Shown piece after piece: positions 1 to 8,801 of a stretch of DNA of 64,000 nt (position 1 is its first letter; the number at the start of each line of letters is the position of its first letter). A program made the translations under genes and the position numbers. The DNA is from Fen-1038 sp035516425. GTDB lineage: Bacteria; Chloroflexota; Anaerolineae; Anaerolineales; Villigracilaceae. The notes under the pieces were generated by a model, which did not search any database, was not told the DNA's origin, and saw nothing but the letters and a program-made list of their open reading frames with translations. The stretch covers positions 62,001 to 126,000 of the forward strand of contig DATJAH010000001.1 of the NCBI GenBank assembly GCA_035516425.1, in the 5' to 3' direction.

Positions 1-186
1 TGGGGATGAAGAGCTCTGGGTGGAGACAGCCGCTATTACGGACGCAGTCGACGGAGGCGCGGCGCTAGCGTTGGTGGGCACCAGAGCGGCAGAAGTCGGG
101 ACGGGAATCGCCGGTGAAGCGATGCAAGCAAGCATCCATAGGAGCATCAAGACAAAAGAATATATCGACCCGGTTTTTTTGTTCAC
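1..186 (-). CDS. N-terminal part of a putative lipoprotein (cut by window edge)
   Basis: Reading the minus strand from a GTG at 186 gives 62 codons open to the window edge. The product starts MNKKTG, then a hydrophobic stretch ending in a lipobox-like MLAC at about residues 18-21, then a Pro/Ala/Ser/Thr-rich linker. The same architecture (lipid signal plus low-complexity linker) is seen in other lipoproteins of this window, for example at 18238 and 30574. An ATG 13 codons in is an alternative start. No clear ribosome binding site is visible and the body of the protein lies outside the window, so function cannot be given. A plus-strand ORF over the same bases looks like a shadow. Confidence 0.45.
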   Translation of the reverse strand, partial: MNKKTGSIYSFVLMLLWMLACIASPAIPVPTSAALVPTNASAAPPSTASVIAAVSTQSSSSP

Positions 187-326
187 GGATTACAGCTCAA
201 GGCAAGGATACGCAGTCGATTGAAAAGTTGTTGATGAGCCTGGCGTGATTCAACGCCCGAGCACCGCACGTGCCTTTCATTCGCGTCGACCGAGGTTTTC
301 GTTCCGGTTTTGCTGTGCGGCGTATT

Positions 327-2036
327 TCAATGCAGCACATTACTTAAGAACGATAAGGCATCGGGGCCCCATATCGACTCACCTTCACCGGGGCTTCCAC
401 CGCCGAAGCAATGCTGTACCGCTTTTCCGAACGGTGCAAATATCTGCAAACCGTATGGTTTGCCCAAGCGCTGGAACTCGGGGCCCAGTGTATAGCCTGG
501 TTCAAGACTGGCATCTTGGGCAGGGTGAATAATAAGCGTTGGAATGTTGATATCATCCACGGCTTTGAGCAGGCGCGGCGGCAAAAGCGGAGAGCCATTC
601 CAACTTTCAGCGCCGGGGGACAGTGCCACGGCAGCCTTGTAACCCGGGCCGCTTTCCGCGCCGAGCAGGGTTTCAATTCCGCCGTACGAACAGCCGACGA
701 CCGCGGTCCGATTCTTATCGACGTAAGGCAGGCTGAGCAGATACGTATAGCCGGCCAGCTGATCATCCAGTTCCTGGGATCCCATCCACTGAACAAAGAG
801 TTGATCCGCGGCAGCACGACCGTGCGCCTGAAATTCCTGTTGGATGGCATCCTGAATATATTGGCCCTGTGAGCCTCCCTGTCCGCGTCGCACCGGATCC
901 ACAACCACATAACCGGCGGGGACGAAGACCGAGGCAATCGAGCCGAACTCATTTTCCGGCGTCGGATCCGGCTCGCTGCCGTGATTCCAAATGATGCCAG
1001 GGAAAGGACCCGGGCCTGCGGGTTTGTAAACATAGGCGACCAGATTGAGACCGTCGCTCTGTACGGTGACCTGCTGATGTGCGAAGTGTACGGACGGTGG
1101 ACTTGCCGCGCTGGCAGGCGATAGCGCATTGCCGAGGAAGGTTAACACATCGGGAGCCCACCAATGAAAGCCATTCCCGTCGCCGAAGCAAAGTCCCTGT
1201 TCCGCATCGGCGCCAAAGGGTGGATAGATTTTGAAACTATAGGATTTGTTCAGTTTCAGGAATTGTTGCGCAAGCGCATAGCCCGGCGCAACGCTCACAT
1301 CTTTTTCAGGATGGATCAGGAACACAGGTATGTTGATGCTGCTGACTGCTTTGGTGAGACTCTGTTGCAACAGTGGATTGCCATCCCAGCTTTCTGAACC
1401 CGGCGAGATGGCCAGCGCGGCTTTGTAGCCGGCACCATTGGCCGCCGCCAGAATGCTTTGAATCCCACCGTAGGAGCAACCGGCAACCACCAGTCGATTC
1501 TGGTCTACATCCGACAACGATTTGAGATAATTTAATCCTGCGAGTTGGTCATCCAGTTGCGGTCCCTCCATCTGCTGGACGAAGAACTGTTGCGCAGCCT
1601 CCGAGCCTTTTGCGCTGAGAACCTGCTGCATTTGACTTTGAATGGAATCGCCTTGGGATTGTCCCTGCCCGCGCCGGACGGGTGCAAAGACGATATATCC
1701 TGCGGGAACGAAGATATTTGCAACCGCATCAAACTCCGGGCTCGAATCCGGGTCTTGTTCGTTTCCATGATTCCAAACGATAGCCGGGAATGGACCATCC
1801 CCGCTGGGTTTGTATAAAAATCCTTCGAGCGTCAGATTGTCACTTGTGAATGTCACCCGCGTTTTCGTCACCGCCGGTGTCTGCGTCGGAGGAGGGTTTT
1901 GCGAGGGCACCAAGGTTGTCGTATTTTGCGTTGTGGTAATCGGGGGAGCGGACGTGGACCCAGGTTGATTCGCGCAGCCGGTGAGTGCCATCGTGAGGAG
2001 CACGAGGACACAGTATGGAAGGCGGAAGCGTAACAT
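327..2036 (-). CDS. Tandem-duplicated alpha/beta hydrolase lipoprotein (dienelactone hydrolase-like)
   Basis: The 569-residue exported protein has a signal peptide ending in a lipobox (LTGC, about residues 20-23), a Thr/Pro linker, then two copies of one alpha/beta-hydrolase domain (about residues 45-300 and 310-569). Each copy has the nucleophile elbow GCSYGG and an Asp in the context HPxxD. The first copy has a His near its C-terminus (GFHWWAP), where a catalytic His is expected; the second has GESIWGP there and seems to lack it. The start at 2036 is chosen because AAAGGAA lies 6 nt upstream; a longer in-frame start at 2054 has no such site. The substrate is unknown; esterase or peptidase activity on the cell surface is likely. 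Confidence 0.85.
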   Translation of the reverse strand: MLRFRLPYCVLVLLTMALTGCANQPGSTSAPPITTTQNTTTLVPSQNPPPTQTPAVTKTRVTFTSDNLTLEGFLYKPSGDGPFPAIVWNHGNEQDPDSSPEFDAVANIFVPAGYIVFAPVRRGQGQSQGDSIQSQMQQVLSAKGSEAAQQFFVQQMEGPQLDDQLAGLNYLKSLSDVDQNRLVVAGCSYGGIQSILAAANGAGYKAALAISPGSESWDGNPLLQQSLTKAVSSINIPVFLIHPEKDVSVAPGYALAQQFLKLNKSYSFKIYPPFGADAEQGLCFGDGNGFHWWAPDVLTFLGNALSPASAASPPSVHFAHQQVTVQSDGLNLVAYVYKPAGPGPFPGIIWNHGSEPDPTPENEFGSIASVFVPAGYVVVDPVRRGQGGSQGQYIQDAIQQEFQAHGRAAADQLFVQWMGSQELDDQLAGYTYLLSLPYVDKNRTAVVGCSYGGIETLLGAESGPGYKAAVALSPGAESWNGSPLLPPRLLKAVDDINIPTLIIHPAQDASLEPGYTLGPEFQRLGKPYGLQIFAPFGKAVQHCFGGGSPGEGESIWGPDALSFLSNVLH

Positions 2037-2118
2037 ATAAAGTTCCTTTCCCAAAATCTACTTCTAAGATTATCTACTTACAACACGGGTGTTATTCAAA
2101 AGTTCTGCCGTTCAATTT

Positions 2119-2829
2119 TTACAGCGGTTGTTTCGTTGGCGTGCCGGGCTTGCGCGGATATTTCGGCGGCGTGGCGTGAGATTTGTTCACCATCACGAGA
2201 TAGCGGTCATCGGCCACGCCGGGCAAATTGATTTGCATGACCTGTTGTAATCTTCCACCCAATAGCTTCATCACCCGTTCCGCGGATTGCGCTTCCGCAG
2301 GTCCGCTTTCGCCCTTTTGGGCGAGCATCATCCCGCCGATGCCAACCAGCGGCAAAAGATATTCCGATAAAACGTTCAGCTTAGCAACCGCGCGTGCTAC
2401 CGCACAATCATAGTGTTCGCGATGCGCTGGGTCCTGTCCGATTTCTTCGGCGCGGGCCTTGATCACAGTGATGTTTTCCAATCCGATCAGGCGCACGATG
2501 TGTTCGCAGAACATGGCTTTCTTGCCGACCGATTCGATCAGCGTCACCTGCATGGGCGGGTATAGGATCTTGAGGGGAAGCCCGGGGAATCCCGCGCCCG
2601 TACCCACGTCCACGAGACGATGCGGCGGGTCTGCGCCCCACGCCATGACACACGAGAACGAATCGAGGAAATGTTTGGTGCGAATGGACTCTGAGTCTTT
2701 GATGGCCGTCAGGTTGAACTTTTGATTCCAATCCAACAGTTCCCGCTCATAGGTGACCAGGGCCATCACTTGCCGCCCCGTCAAGTGTATGTGAAAAAGT
2801 TCCTGCGCTGCGCGGATGAGCTTTTCCAT
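2119..2829 (-). CDS. rsmG: 16S rRNA (guanine527-N7)-methyltransferase RsmG
   Basis: The 236-residue protein matches RsmG (GidB) in length and sequence. The N-terminal helices carry YERELLDWNQKFNLTAI and the SAM-binding motif VDVGTGAGFPG sits near residues 65-75. RsmG methylates N7 of G527 in 16S rRNA, in the cytoplasm. No Shine-Dalgarno site precedes the ATG at a usual distance. Instead TATAAT ends 8 nt before it, so the mRNA may be nearly leaderless. A terminator hairpin for the upstream minus-strand gene lies directly before this promoter-like element. Confidence 0.95.
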   Translation of the reverse strand: MEKLIRAAQELFHIHLTGRQVMALVTYERELLDWNQKFNLTAIKDSESIRTKHFLDSFSCVMAWGADPPHRLVDVGTGAGFPGLPLKILYPPMQVTLIESVGKKAMFCEHIVRLIGLENITVIKARAEEIGQDPAHREHYDCAVARAVAKLNVLSEYLLPLVGIGGMMLAQKGESGPAEAQSAERVMKLLGGRLQQVMQINLPGVADDRYLVMVNKSHATPPKYPRKPGTPTKQPL

Positions 2830-2841
2830 GTGAAAAAATTA

Positions 2842-2870
2842 TACCCCTCTGTTTTTTTTACAGAGGGGTA
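2842..2870 (-). terminator. Rho-independent terminator of the DUF4349 lipoprotein gene
   Basis: An 11-bp perfect inverted repeat (TACCCCTCTGT / ACAGAGGGGTA) has a 7-nt loop. On the minus strand it is followed by TAATTTTTT. It lies 8 bp past the stop codon of the DUF4349 gene and only 12 bp before rsmG. Its 3' arm runs into the TATAAT that would serve rsmG. Confidence 0.75.
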
Positions 2871-2878
2871 CATTCGGG

Positions 2879-3832
2879 TTATGGTTTGGGCGTCTCAACT
2901 TTTGGCTTGCGCTTGAGGATCCAGCGGTAGAGCCAGCGCAGAATCAGGAAGGCAATGACCAAAGGAATGGCCATGGTGATCAGTGCCGGCAGGATCAGCA
3001 GGAAGAAATTGATCAGGACGTTCGCGAACCATTGCCAGAAGTCGACCAGGTTTTGGATGGCATCGCGCGCCACTCCCTGCGGCTTCCATCCACCGACCTG
3101 AATCGGTTGGATGGTTTGCTCGGCAACCACATGCACGGTGATTGCTGAAAGCTGGGCGGCTTCCTGGTCGTATTGGATCTGACCTTTCAACACTTCGATA
3201 TCGCTGTCCACCTGCTGCAATTGTTGGTAAACGTCAAGCACGTCCTGAGTCCGCGTCGCGCCCTGCATGATCTTGGTCAATTGATCGGCGGCAGCCTCCT
3301 TCGCGGTGAGACGCGATTGCAAGTCAACGTATTGACTTGTGATGTCCTGACCGGTGAGCGTTTCATCCTGGACATCGACCGTATTCTGCTTGACCTGATT
3401 CAAGGCGGCATCCAATTGATTGGCCGGCACCCGGAAGACCATCTGGGCATCGGGCACCTGTGTGCCATCCGGCGCATACGTCTGGCCGATGCTGACCGAT
3501 ACCACATAGCCGCCCATTGTATTTGCCATTTGTTCGAGCTGGCTGACGCGGGCTTTTACGTCTTGCACCACGATGGTCAACTCCGCGGTCTGTACGACGA
3601 GCCGTTCCGTGTCGGCACTGGTACCGCCGCCGGTTGCGGATGCTCCGTTTGAAAATGCCTGCGCCTGAGCGGCGGCGGGCGCGGCGGTCGGGGCCGGCGC
3701 TTCTATCTCTGGCGCACCACCCGAGAACGAGGGCGCACCGCGTTGAGGTGCGGCCGTGGGAGCTGCCGCAACATCGCAACCGGAAAGAATCAATGACGTA
3801 AGGATCAAGCTGATCAAGAGCAATCGTTTCAT
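2879..3832 (-). CDS. DUF4349 domain lipoprotein
   Basis: The 317-residue protein has a lipoprotein signal (lipobox ILSGC, about residues 15-19) and an Ala/Pro-rich linker. The DUF4349 region (about residues 75-240) contains a beta-rich part (AELTIVV, GGYVVS) and a coiled coil around DLQSRLTAKEAA. A C-terminal membrane helix (LILPALITMAIPLVIAFLIL) is followed by a basic tail. The start at 3832 is fixed by a strong AAGGAGG 5 nt upstream; an in-frame start 27 bp earlier is weaker. DUF4349 proteins are envelope proteins of unknown function. The double anchoring (N-terminal lipid, C-terminal helix) is typical of the family. Confidence 0.88.
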   Translation of the reverse strand: MKRLLLISLILTSLILSGCDVAAAPTAAPQRGAPSFSGGAPEIEAPAPTAAPAAAQAQAFSNGASATGGGTSADTERLVVQTAELTIVVQDVKARVSQLEQMANTMGGYVVSVSIGQTYAPDGTQVPDAQMVFRVPANQLDAALNQVKQNTVDVQDETLTGQDITSQYVDLQSRLTAKEAAADQLTKIMQGATRTQDVLDVYQQLQQVDSDIEVLKGQIQYDQEAAQLSAITVHVVAEQTIQPIQVGGWKPQGVARDAIQNLVDFWQWFANVLINFFLLILPALITMAIPLVIAFLILRWLYRWILKRKPKVETPKP

Positions 3833-3945
3833 TTCTGCCTCCTTCATGCATCCCTGCACGAACTTCCCCCAATAGACGACGATGTTTTATAGAAAGTTCC
3901 AGCTGCCTGTGCCGGCCCTCCCGAAAATCCCAAGGCGAAGGCAGG

Positions 3946-4677
3946 TCACCATCCCTCGCCAATTCGAACAGCATGTTTTTCCGGCAAGCCGATTTCACGC
4001 ATGCGTTTCTGAACTTTCTGTACATCATACGCGGCACGACGCGCTTCCCACTGCCGTGTTTCGGTGTCATAGACCGCATAGGCGGCGCGCGGATCCCGGT
4101 CACGCGGCTGGCCCACCGATCCGGGATTGACGATGGTGCGCGGCGTTAACGGGATGGGCCGGTTCAGCTTGATCGACTCCAGGGTTACGCGGTCATTGTC
4201 CTCGTTCAACTGAAACAGGCTTTGGATGTGCGAGTGTCCGATAAAACAAAACGGTGTATCGAAGTGATCGAAGTTCAGGCGCGCCGTCAGCGTGTTCAGC
4301 ACATATTCCCACAACGGATCGCGCGGACTGCCATGGGCCATCGTCACCTCTCCGCGCACTTTTGCGGACTGTGGCAGGGAGCGCAGAAAATTCATATTGT
4401 CCGCATTGAGCACTTTCTCGGTCCACATCAACGAACGGCGCGCGTCGCCGTTGAATGACTCCAGGGCCATTTTTCCAATAACGGCCATGTCATGGTTTCC
4501 CATGATGCACGTCAAGTGCGTCAGTTCGCGCACCTGCTCGACCACCGCATTGGGGTCGGGCCCATAGCCGACCAGGTCGCCCAGGCACCACGTTTCATCT
4601 ACTTGGCCCGCGTCTGCAAGGACTGTCTCCAGCGCAGTGTAATTGGCATGAATGTCCGAAATGACCAGAACTCGCAT
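3946..4677 (-). CDS. Metallophosphoesterase (YfcE/MJ0936-like phosphodiesterase)
   Basis: The 243-residue protein has the calcineurin-like metal-binding motifs in order: SDIHANYTAL (D8, H10), GDLVGYGPDP, MGNHD, then GSPRDPL and FIGHSH. These are the Asp, His and Asn ligands of a two-metal phosphoesterase. The family hydrolyses phosphodiesters; the natural substrate is not predictable here. The gene starts 2 bp after the coaBC stop, so the two are probably co-transcribed and translationally linked. It is complete and intact. Confidence 0.9.
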   Translation of the reverse strand: MRVLVISDIHANYTALETVLADAGQVDETWCLGDLVGYGPDPNAVVEQVRELTHLTCIMGNHDMAVIGKMALESFNGDARRSLMWTEKVLNADNMNFLRSLPQSAKVRGEVTMAHGSPRDPLWEYVLNTLTARLNFDHFDTPFCFIGHSHIQSLFQLNEDNDRVTLESIKLNRPIPLTPRTIVNPGSVGQPRDRDPRAAYAVYDTETRQWEARRAAYDVQKVQKRMREIGLPEKHAVRIGEGW

Positions 4678-4679
4678 GA

Positions 4680-5891
4680 TTACTCCAATAGCGCCGCAAC
4701 GCGCGCAATGACGGCTTCAGCCACTTCGGCCTTGCTCATCAGCGGCAAAGATTCTTTTTTCCCGTTTGGGAACAACAAGGTGACGCGGTTCGTTTCAACG
4801 CCGAATCCCGCGTCGCTGGACGCAATATCGTTGGCAACGATAAAATCCAATTTTTTCGACTTAAGTTTCTCACTCGCATTGGCCAGTACATCACGAGACT
4901 CTGCCGCGAATCCAATGACGAGGCGCGGCCGTCTCTTACTCGACTTTTGATCCACCACTGCTTTCAAGATGTCTTCCGTCGCTTCCAGCTCGATGCGCGG
5001 AATCCCTTCCCGTTTCTTCATTTTATTCCTGGCAGTTTTCTTCGGACGGAAATCCGCCACCGCGGCCGCCATGATCAATACATCCGCTTTTGCGGACTCG
5101 CTTAGAACGTTCTTGCGCATTTGCTGGGCCGTTTCCACTTCGAGCACGCGGGCACCGATCGGGGTGGGCAGACTCGTCGGTGCGGTGATCAAAACGACCC
5201 CGGCACCGGAATCGAGCGCGGCCTGCGCCAGCGCGTATCCTTGCCTGCCCGAAGACCTGTTGGTTAATACCCGGACGGGGTCAAGAGGTTCCTGCGTTCC
5301 TCCAGCAGTGACCACCGCCTTTTTATCGGCGAGTGGGCCATGACGTCCAAGGACGAGGCGGATATGGCCGATCAGTTCCGCCGATTCGAGCAAGCGTCCT
5401 TTGCCGGAGAGCCCGGAGGCGAAACGCCCTTCGGCGGGTCCGGCGATGTACACCCCGCGTTCCGTTACGATACGAAGATTTTCGTGCGTTATCTCCGCCT
5501 CGAACATGCCGCCGTCCATGGCGGGCGCGATCATCAGCGGACATTTGCAGGCCAGCGCCGTGATCGTGAGTAAATTGTCTGCGGCACCATAAGCAAGCTT
5601 GGCCATCGTATTGGCGGTGCAGGGTGCGATGACCAACAAATCGGCTTGATGGGCGAGTCCGATATGCAGGATATGAGCCTCGCCGCCCCATAAATCTGCA
5701 TCGGTGTAGGTGTGTCGCCCCGTGACGGACTGGAACGTGAGCGGCATGAGGAACTTCTCCGCCGCCGGTGTGAGGATCACGTCCACCTGCGCACCGAGTT
5801 GCGTCAGCTTCGAGGCCAGGTCCGCGGCCTTGAAGGCCGCGATGGAACCGGTCACACCCAGCAGAATGCGCTTTCCGTTAAGCACGGTCAT
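4680..5891 (-). CDS. coaBC: Bifunctional phosphopantothenoylcysteine decarboxylase / phosphopantothenate-cysteine ligase
   Basis: The 403-residue protein has the CoaC flavoprotein half (GVTGSIAAFKAADL, the AHIL His region, PCTANTMAKLAYG, PAMDGGM) and the CoaB half (VVTAGGTQEPLDPVR, NRSSGRQG, AAAVADFRPK). It makes 4'-phosphopantetheine in two steps of coenzyme A synthesis, in the cytosol. The metallophosphoesterase follows after 2 bp. TATAAT stands 7 nt before the ATG and no Shine-Dalgarno site is visible, so a leaderless transcript is likely. Confidence 0.96.
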   Translation of the reverse strand: MTVLNGKRILLGVTGSIAAFKAADLASKLTQLGAQVDVILTPAAEKFLMPLTFQSVTGRHTYTDADLWGGEAHILHIGLAHQADLLVIAPCTANTMAKLAYGAADNLLTITALACKCPLMIAPAMDGGMFEAEITHENLRIVTERGVYIAGPAEGRFASGLSGKGRLLESAELIGHIRLVLGRHGPLADKKAVVTAGGTQEPLDPVRVLTNRSSGRQGYALAQAALDSGAGVVLITAPTSLPTPIGARVLEVETAQQMRKNVLSESAKADVLIMAAAVADFRPKKTARNKMKKREGIPRIELEATEDILKAVVDQKSSKRRPRLVIGFAAESRDVLANASEKLKSKKLDFIVANDIASSDAGFGVETNRVTLLFPNGKKESLPLMSKAEVAEAVIARVAALLE

Positions 5892-5949
5892 ACGTTTGAT
5901 TATACTTCCTGCAACCGGCTTTCTCTTTATCAGGAGGCCCCGGATCGCT

Positions 5950-6849
5950 TCAAAACAAGAAGAGAATCGCCACGCCGATGGTGGCCAAGACCGTGCCGGC
6001 GATGGCTTGCCAGCCCAGATGTTCCTTGAAGAAAAAATGGCTGATGGGCAGGATGAAAATCGGAGAGAGGGAAGTCAGCACGCTGGCCACACCGACCGCT
6101 GTGTTTTGAACCGCCAGCAGGGATAACGAAACTCCGATCACGGGTCCGATCAGGGCCGCCAACGCCAGCAATTTAAGTCCATCCGGGTTTTCTTTCAGAG
6201 TTCGAATGGTCTTGCCCGCTTCGCGCTGCATGAACGTGATCAGCCATAACGCAATCACCGCCGCCAACATGCGGATCACATTTCCGCTGATGGGCGAGAA
6301 ATCGCCCGCCATGCCTTGCTTGGAAAAGACCAAGCCCGTGGCCTGGCCGATGGCAGCCAGGACGCCGCAGGACACCCCTAAGGCAGAAGGACGAAGGCTT
6401 TGATGTTTGTTGTTGCCCTGTTCAAGAATGACCCACATGATCCCGCCCAACGTCAGCGCAATGCCGATGATTTCTATGAGGCTCAACGATTCACCGAAGA
6501 AGATCCACGCCTCCAGCGCCCCGAAGATGGTGGAGAGACTCAGGAGCAAGGTCCCCAGCCGTGCGCCGACCATCAGGTAGGCTTGGAAGAGAAATGCGTC
6601 TCCTAGTGCCAGACCGATGACGCCCGAAAGCGCGAGCCATGTCCAGCGCTGAGTCCCCGCTTGGATGGGCAGGGCCTGACGGTACAGGATGAAGTTTATG
6701 AGGATGAGATAGAGCAACGCGAAGACCACGCGCGCGCGATTGATGATCAGCGATGATCCGACCTTTTGACCGGCTTTGGTCACAACGATGGCATTGATGG
6801 CAAAGAACAGCGAGGTCAGCAGGCCGGCAATTTCACCAATGATGACCAT
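5950..6849 (-). CDS. EamA/DMT-family transporter
   Basis: The 299-residue integral membrane protein has about ten hydrophobic segments arranged as two EamA repeats. The first begins LTSLFFAINAIVVTKAGQ, the second begins LAAIGQATGLVFSKQGMAG, and it ends VLATIGVAILFLF. The DMT superfamily exports metabolites or drugs across the inner membrane; the substrate cannot be inferred. It ends 58 bp before the coaBC start and begins 5 bp after the stop of the PEBP-family gene, so it is probably in one transcript with the latter. Confidence 0.88.
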   Translation of the reverse strand: MVIIGEIAGLLTSLFFAINAIVVTKAGQKVGSSLIINRARVVFALLYLILINFILYRQALPIQAGTQRWTWLALSGVIGLALGDAFLFQAYLMVGARLGTLLLSLSTIFGALEAWIFFGESLSLIEIIGIALTLGGIMWVILEQGNNKHQSLRPSALGVSCGVLAAIGQATGLVFSKQGMAGDFSPISGNVIRMLAAVIALWLITFMQREAGKTIRTLKENPDGLKLLALAALIGPVIGVSLSLLAVQNTAVGVASVLTSLSPIFILPISHFFFKEHLGWQAIAGTVLATIGVAILFLF

Positions 6850-6854
6850 GCTGT

Positions 6855-7391
6855 TTATTTGCTGAACGTACCCATGAGTTCACCTTGCGCCAGGATATGA
6901 TCCTGCATGGCCGCGAGCAATTTCTGCTTGCTGGCTCCCGAGGGAAGATCCAGCATGGTATCGAGGGCATACAGCTTGAAGAAGTAGCGATGCGTTCCGC
7001 TGGGCGGACACGGGCCGCCGTACCCCAGATGACCCCAACTGTTGGCGCCGTTCAAACTGCCGTCGTCCAGCTGAACCTTGGTGGGCGCGGCCTCCGGAAG
7101 TCCGTGCGCCGAGGCGGGGATGTTGTAGATCACCCAATGAACCCAGGTGCCGCCGGGCGCGTCGGGATCGTCCATGATGAGCGCGAAGGATTTGGTGGCC
7201 GACGGCTGGCTGCTCCATGCCAGAGCCGGAGAGACATCCTTGCTGATGCAGGTGTACATGGCAGGAATGGCTGCGCCGTTCTTAAACGCAGGACTGCTGA
7301 TGGATAAGGTCATAATAGCCTCCGTCGAGGGATTGGATGTTTGCGTGCAAGCAGAAAAAATCAGAAGAAGGACAAGGAGCCATTTTCGCAT
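6855..7391 (-). CDS. YbhB/YbcL-family (PEBP/RKIP-like) lipoprotein
   Basis: The 178-residue protein has a short signal with lipobox FSAC (about residue 15) followed by one PEBP domain. Family motifs are DVSPALAWSS, LIMDDPDAPGG, WVHWVIYNIP, GHLGYGGPCPPSG and HRYFFKLYALD. PEBP proteins bind anionic ligands; the bacterial members have no firm function. TATAAT lies 5 nt before the ATG with no Shine-Dalgarno site, another candidate leaderless start. Confidence 0.92.
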   Translation of the reverse strand: MRKWLLVLLLIFSACTQTSNPSTEAIMTLSISSPAFKNGAAIPAMYTCISKDVSPALAWSSQPSATKSFALIMDDPDAPGGTWVHWVIYNIPASAHGLPEAAPTKVQLDDGSLNGANSWGHLGYGGPCPPSGTHRYFFKLYALDTMLDLPSGASKQKLLAAMQDHILAQGELMGTFSK

Positions 7392-7397
7392 ACAGTA

Positions 7398-7853
7398 TTA
7401 TAGCGTTTTTAAGAAATGGACCAGGCGCTCGACTTCCTCGTATCCCGCGGCGAGATGCGCCCTGATGCTGACCTCGTTATCGAGCCACGTGTCCGAGGCC
7501 ATCTCGGTCATGCCGAGGCTGCGCGCCCAATCCTCGGCGGTTTTCATGAGCGCCTTGCCGAGTCCCTGACCGCGCAGATCTTCGTCCACGTACCAGCCTT
7601 CGATGTAACCGACCGGACTGCTGAGGGCCCCATCGGCATATTTGCGCGTTCCGGCTTCCAAAAAACCGCCGAGTTTGCCGTCGGCCCGTTCCGCCACGAA
7701 GACCGGCGTCAGCGGATCGGCGAGCATTCGGTCCAGGTCGAGCTCCAGCGTTTCGAGGTCGTCTTCCGACCACAAGGCATGCCGCATCCTGAGCCATTCG
7801 GCCCGGTCGGCAGATGTGGCTCGGCGGATATTCAATTGGATTTGGACGTTCAT
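7398..7853 (-). CDS. GNAT acetyltransferase resembling aminoglycoside 6'-N-acetyltransferase type I
   Basis: The 151-residue protein is a single GNAT domain. The acetyl-CoA loop is RGQGLGKAL (about residues 94-102). The stretch SSPVGYIEGWYVDE, followed by ASDTWLDN and GYEEVERLVHF, closely resembles AAC(6')-I enzymes as I recall them (SSPVGFLEGWYV, GFEETERVVYF). It could acetylate an aminoglycoside or another amine. Resistance activity is an inference from sequence only. It sits alone between the PEBP-family gene and a stress membrane protein, with no mobile element nearby. Confidence 0.85.
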   Translation of the reverse strand: MNVQIQLNIRRATSADRAEWLRMRHALWSEDDLETLELDLDRMLADPLTPVFVAERADGKLGGFLEAGTRKYADGALSSPVGYIEGWYVDEDLRGQGLGKALMKTAEDWARSLGMTEMASDTWLDNEVSIRAHLAAGYEEVERLVHFLKTL

Positions 7854-7950
7854 AATTTCTCTCTGCGGGAAGAAGGATGGATGACGCGCTGGTGATTATA
7901 GTCAATATTCGATTTAAGGCAATCATGTCGTCCAGCCCATCTTAAAGAGA

Positions 7951-7979
7951 AACCTCCAAGGTTTGCCGCCTTGGAGGTT
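7951..7979 (-). terminator. Terminator-like hairpin downstream of the GlsB/YeaQ gene
   Basis: An 11-bp perfect inverted repeat (AACCTCCAAGG / CCTTGGAGGTT) with a 7-nt loop lies 36 bp past the stop of the minus-strand small membrane protein gene. The following minus-strand bases (TCTCTTTA) are only moderately T-rich. Confidence 0.55.
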
Positions 7980-8014
7980 CTTGTAGCTGGCCCCTGTTGC
8001 CGGTGTGGCACGCC

Positions 8015-8269
8015 CTACACTCTGCGGAGGATCCGGATCACCAGGAGTAAAACTGCCGCTCCCACAAAGGCGGAGATGATCTCACCGACGATGCCGGAGC
8101 CGATGGAAATATGGAAGAAGGTGAACAGCCAGCCGCCGATGAAGGCGCCGAGGATGCCGATGATCACCGTCCCGATGCAGCCGGCGCGCACTCCGCCGAT
8201 CAGCCATTCTGCCAATAAGCCGGCGATTCCGCCGACGACGATCCAGGTCACGATGGAAGTTAGCGTCAT
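8015..8269 (-). CDS. GlsB/YeaQ/YmgE-family small membrane protein
   Basis: The 84-residue protein has three hydrophobic segments and the family glycine pattern: GGIAGLLAEWLIGG, GCIGTVIIGILGAFIGGWLF, SGIVGEIISAFVGA. It is a small inner-membrane protein linked by family to general stress responses (transglycosylase-associated protein family); its biochemical role is unknown. AAAGGAG lies 9 nt before the ATG. A perfect 12-bp palindrome (CCTATTAATAGG, 8289-8300) lies 20 bp upstream of the start and may overlap its promoter. Confidence 0.92.
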   Translation of the reverse strand: MTLTSIVTWIVVGGIAGLLAEWLIGGVRAGCIGTVIIGILGAFIGGWLFTFFHISIGSGIVGEIISAFVGAAVLLLVIRILRRV

Positions 8270-8801
8270 TACCGTAGACTCCTTTGTTCCTATTAATAGG
8301 ACGATGTTTCACTTGTTATGTTATGGGTAGCCGGTCCGCCGAAAGTACTATTTTATGAAGAGGACTGTGCTTCGCACCTTACCGAATAGATGGCGTATTG
8401 AACTTGGTGCAACGCACAGGTCAAGCCAATTACAGATTCGTTCCCCGCCGCATTCCACATGACGATGGATGCCGTGCTCCAAAATTTCCAGCGGTGGAAA
8501 GCAGGAATCGAGATAAATCACAATGGCCTCGAAAGCCGTATTCTCCGGAATACCGCTCCTGGCGGGCCAACAGCCCATGGATCCGTTATCCTATTCAAGG
8601 ACAGAATTTGATGTTTAAATTCGCAACCGCAAAACGGGCATTGGGATTGGCTTCAGCCTGGCCTGGTCCTCCACCAGAACAATCCGGCCAGTCCATTTGA
8701 ACGCCAATATTCAATCTGGAGATAGCCAGGAGGACATTCACGGAACGCGGTTGGTCTTCCTTCCCTTATGGTTGTTTGCGCCAGCATGTTTTCTTTCAAC
8801 C
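8270..8801. other. Intergenic stretch without a supported gene
   Basis: These 532 bases hold only short ORFs on both strands. One is minus 8348-8578 (76 codons, no ribosome binding site, no recognisable motif); another is plus 8398-8700. A minus-strand open stretch around 8610-8760 reads plausibly as protein but has no start. It may be decayed coding DNA. Apart from the palindrome at 8289-8300, I see no feature I can support. Confidence 0.4.

Noticed and set aside
20..223. 67-codon plus-strand ORF at the window start
   Set aside because: Low-complexity, no ribosome binding site, and it lies antisense to a more convincing lipoprotein N-terminus on the minus strand.
344..1129. 261-codon minus-strand ORF inside the tandem hydrolase
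   Set aside because: Arg/Pro-rich shadow in another frame of a gene with clear motifs.
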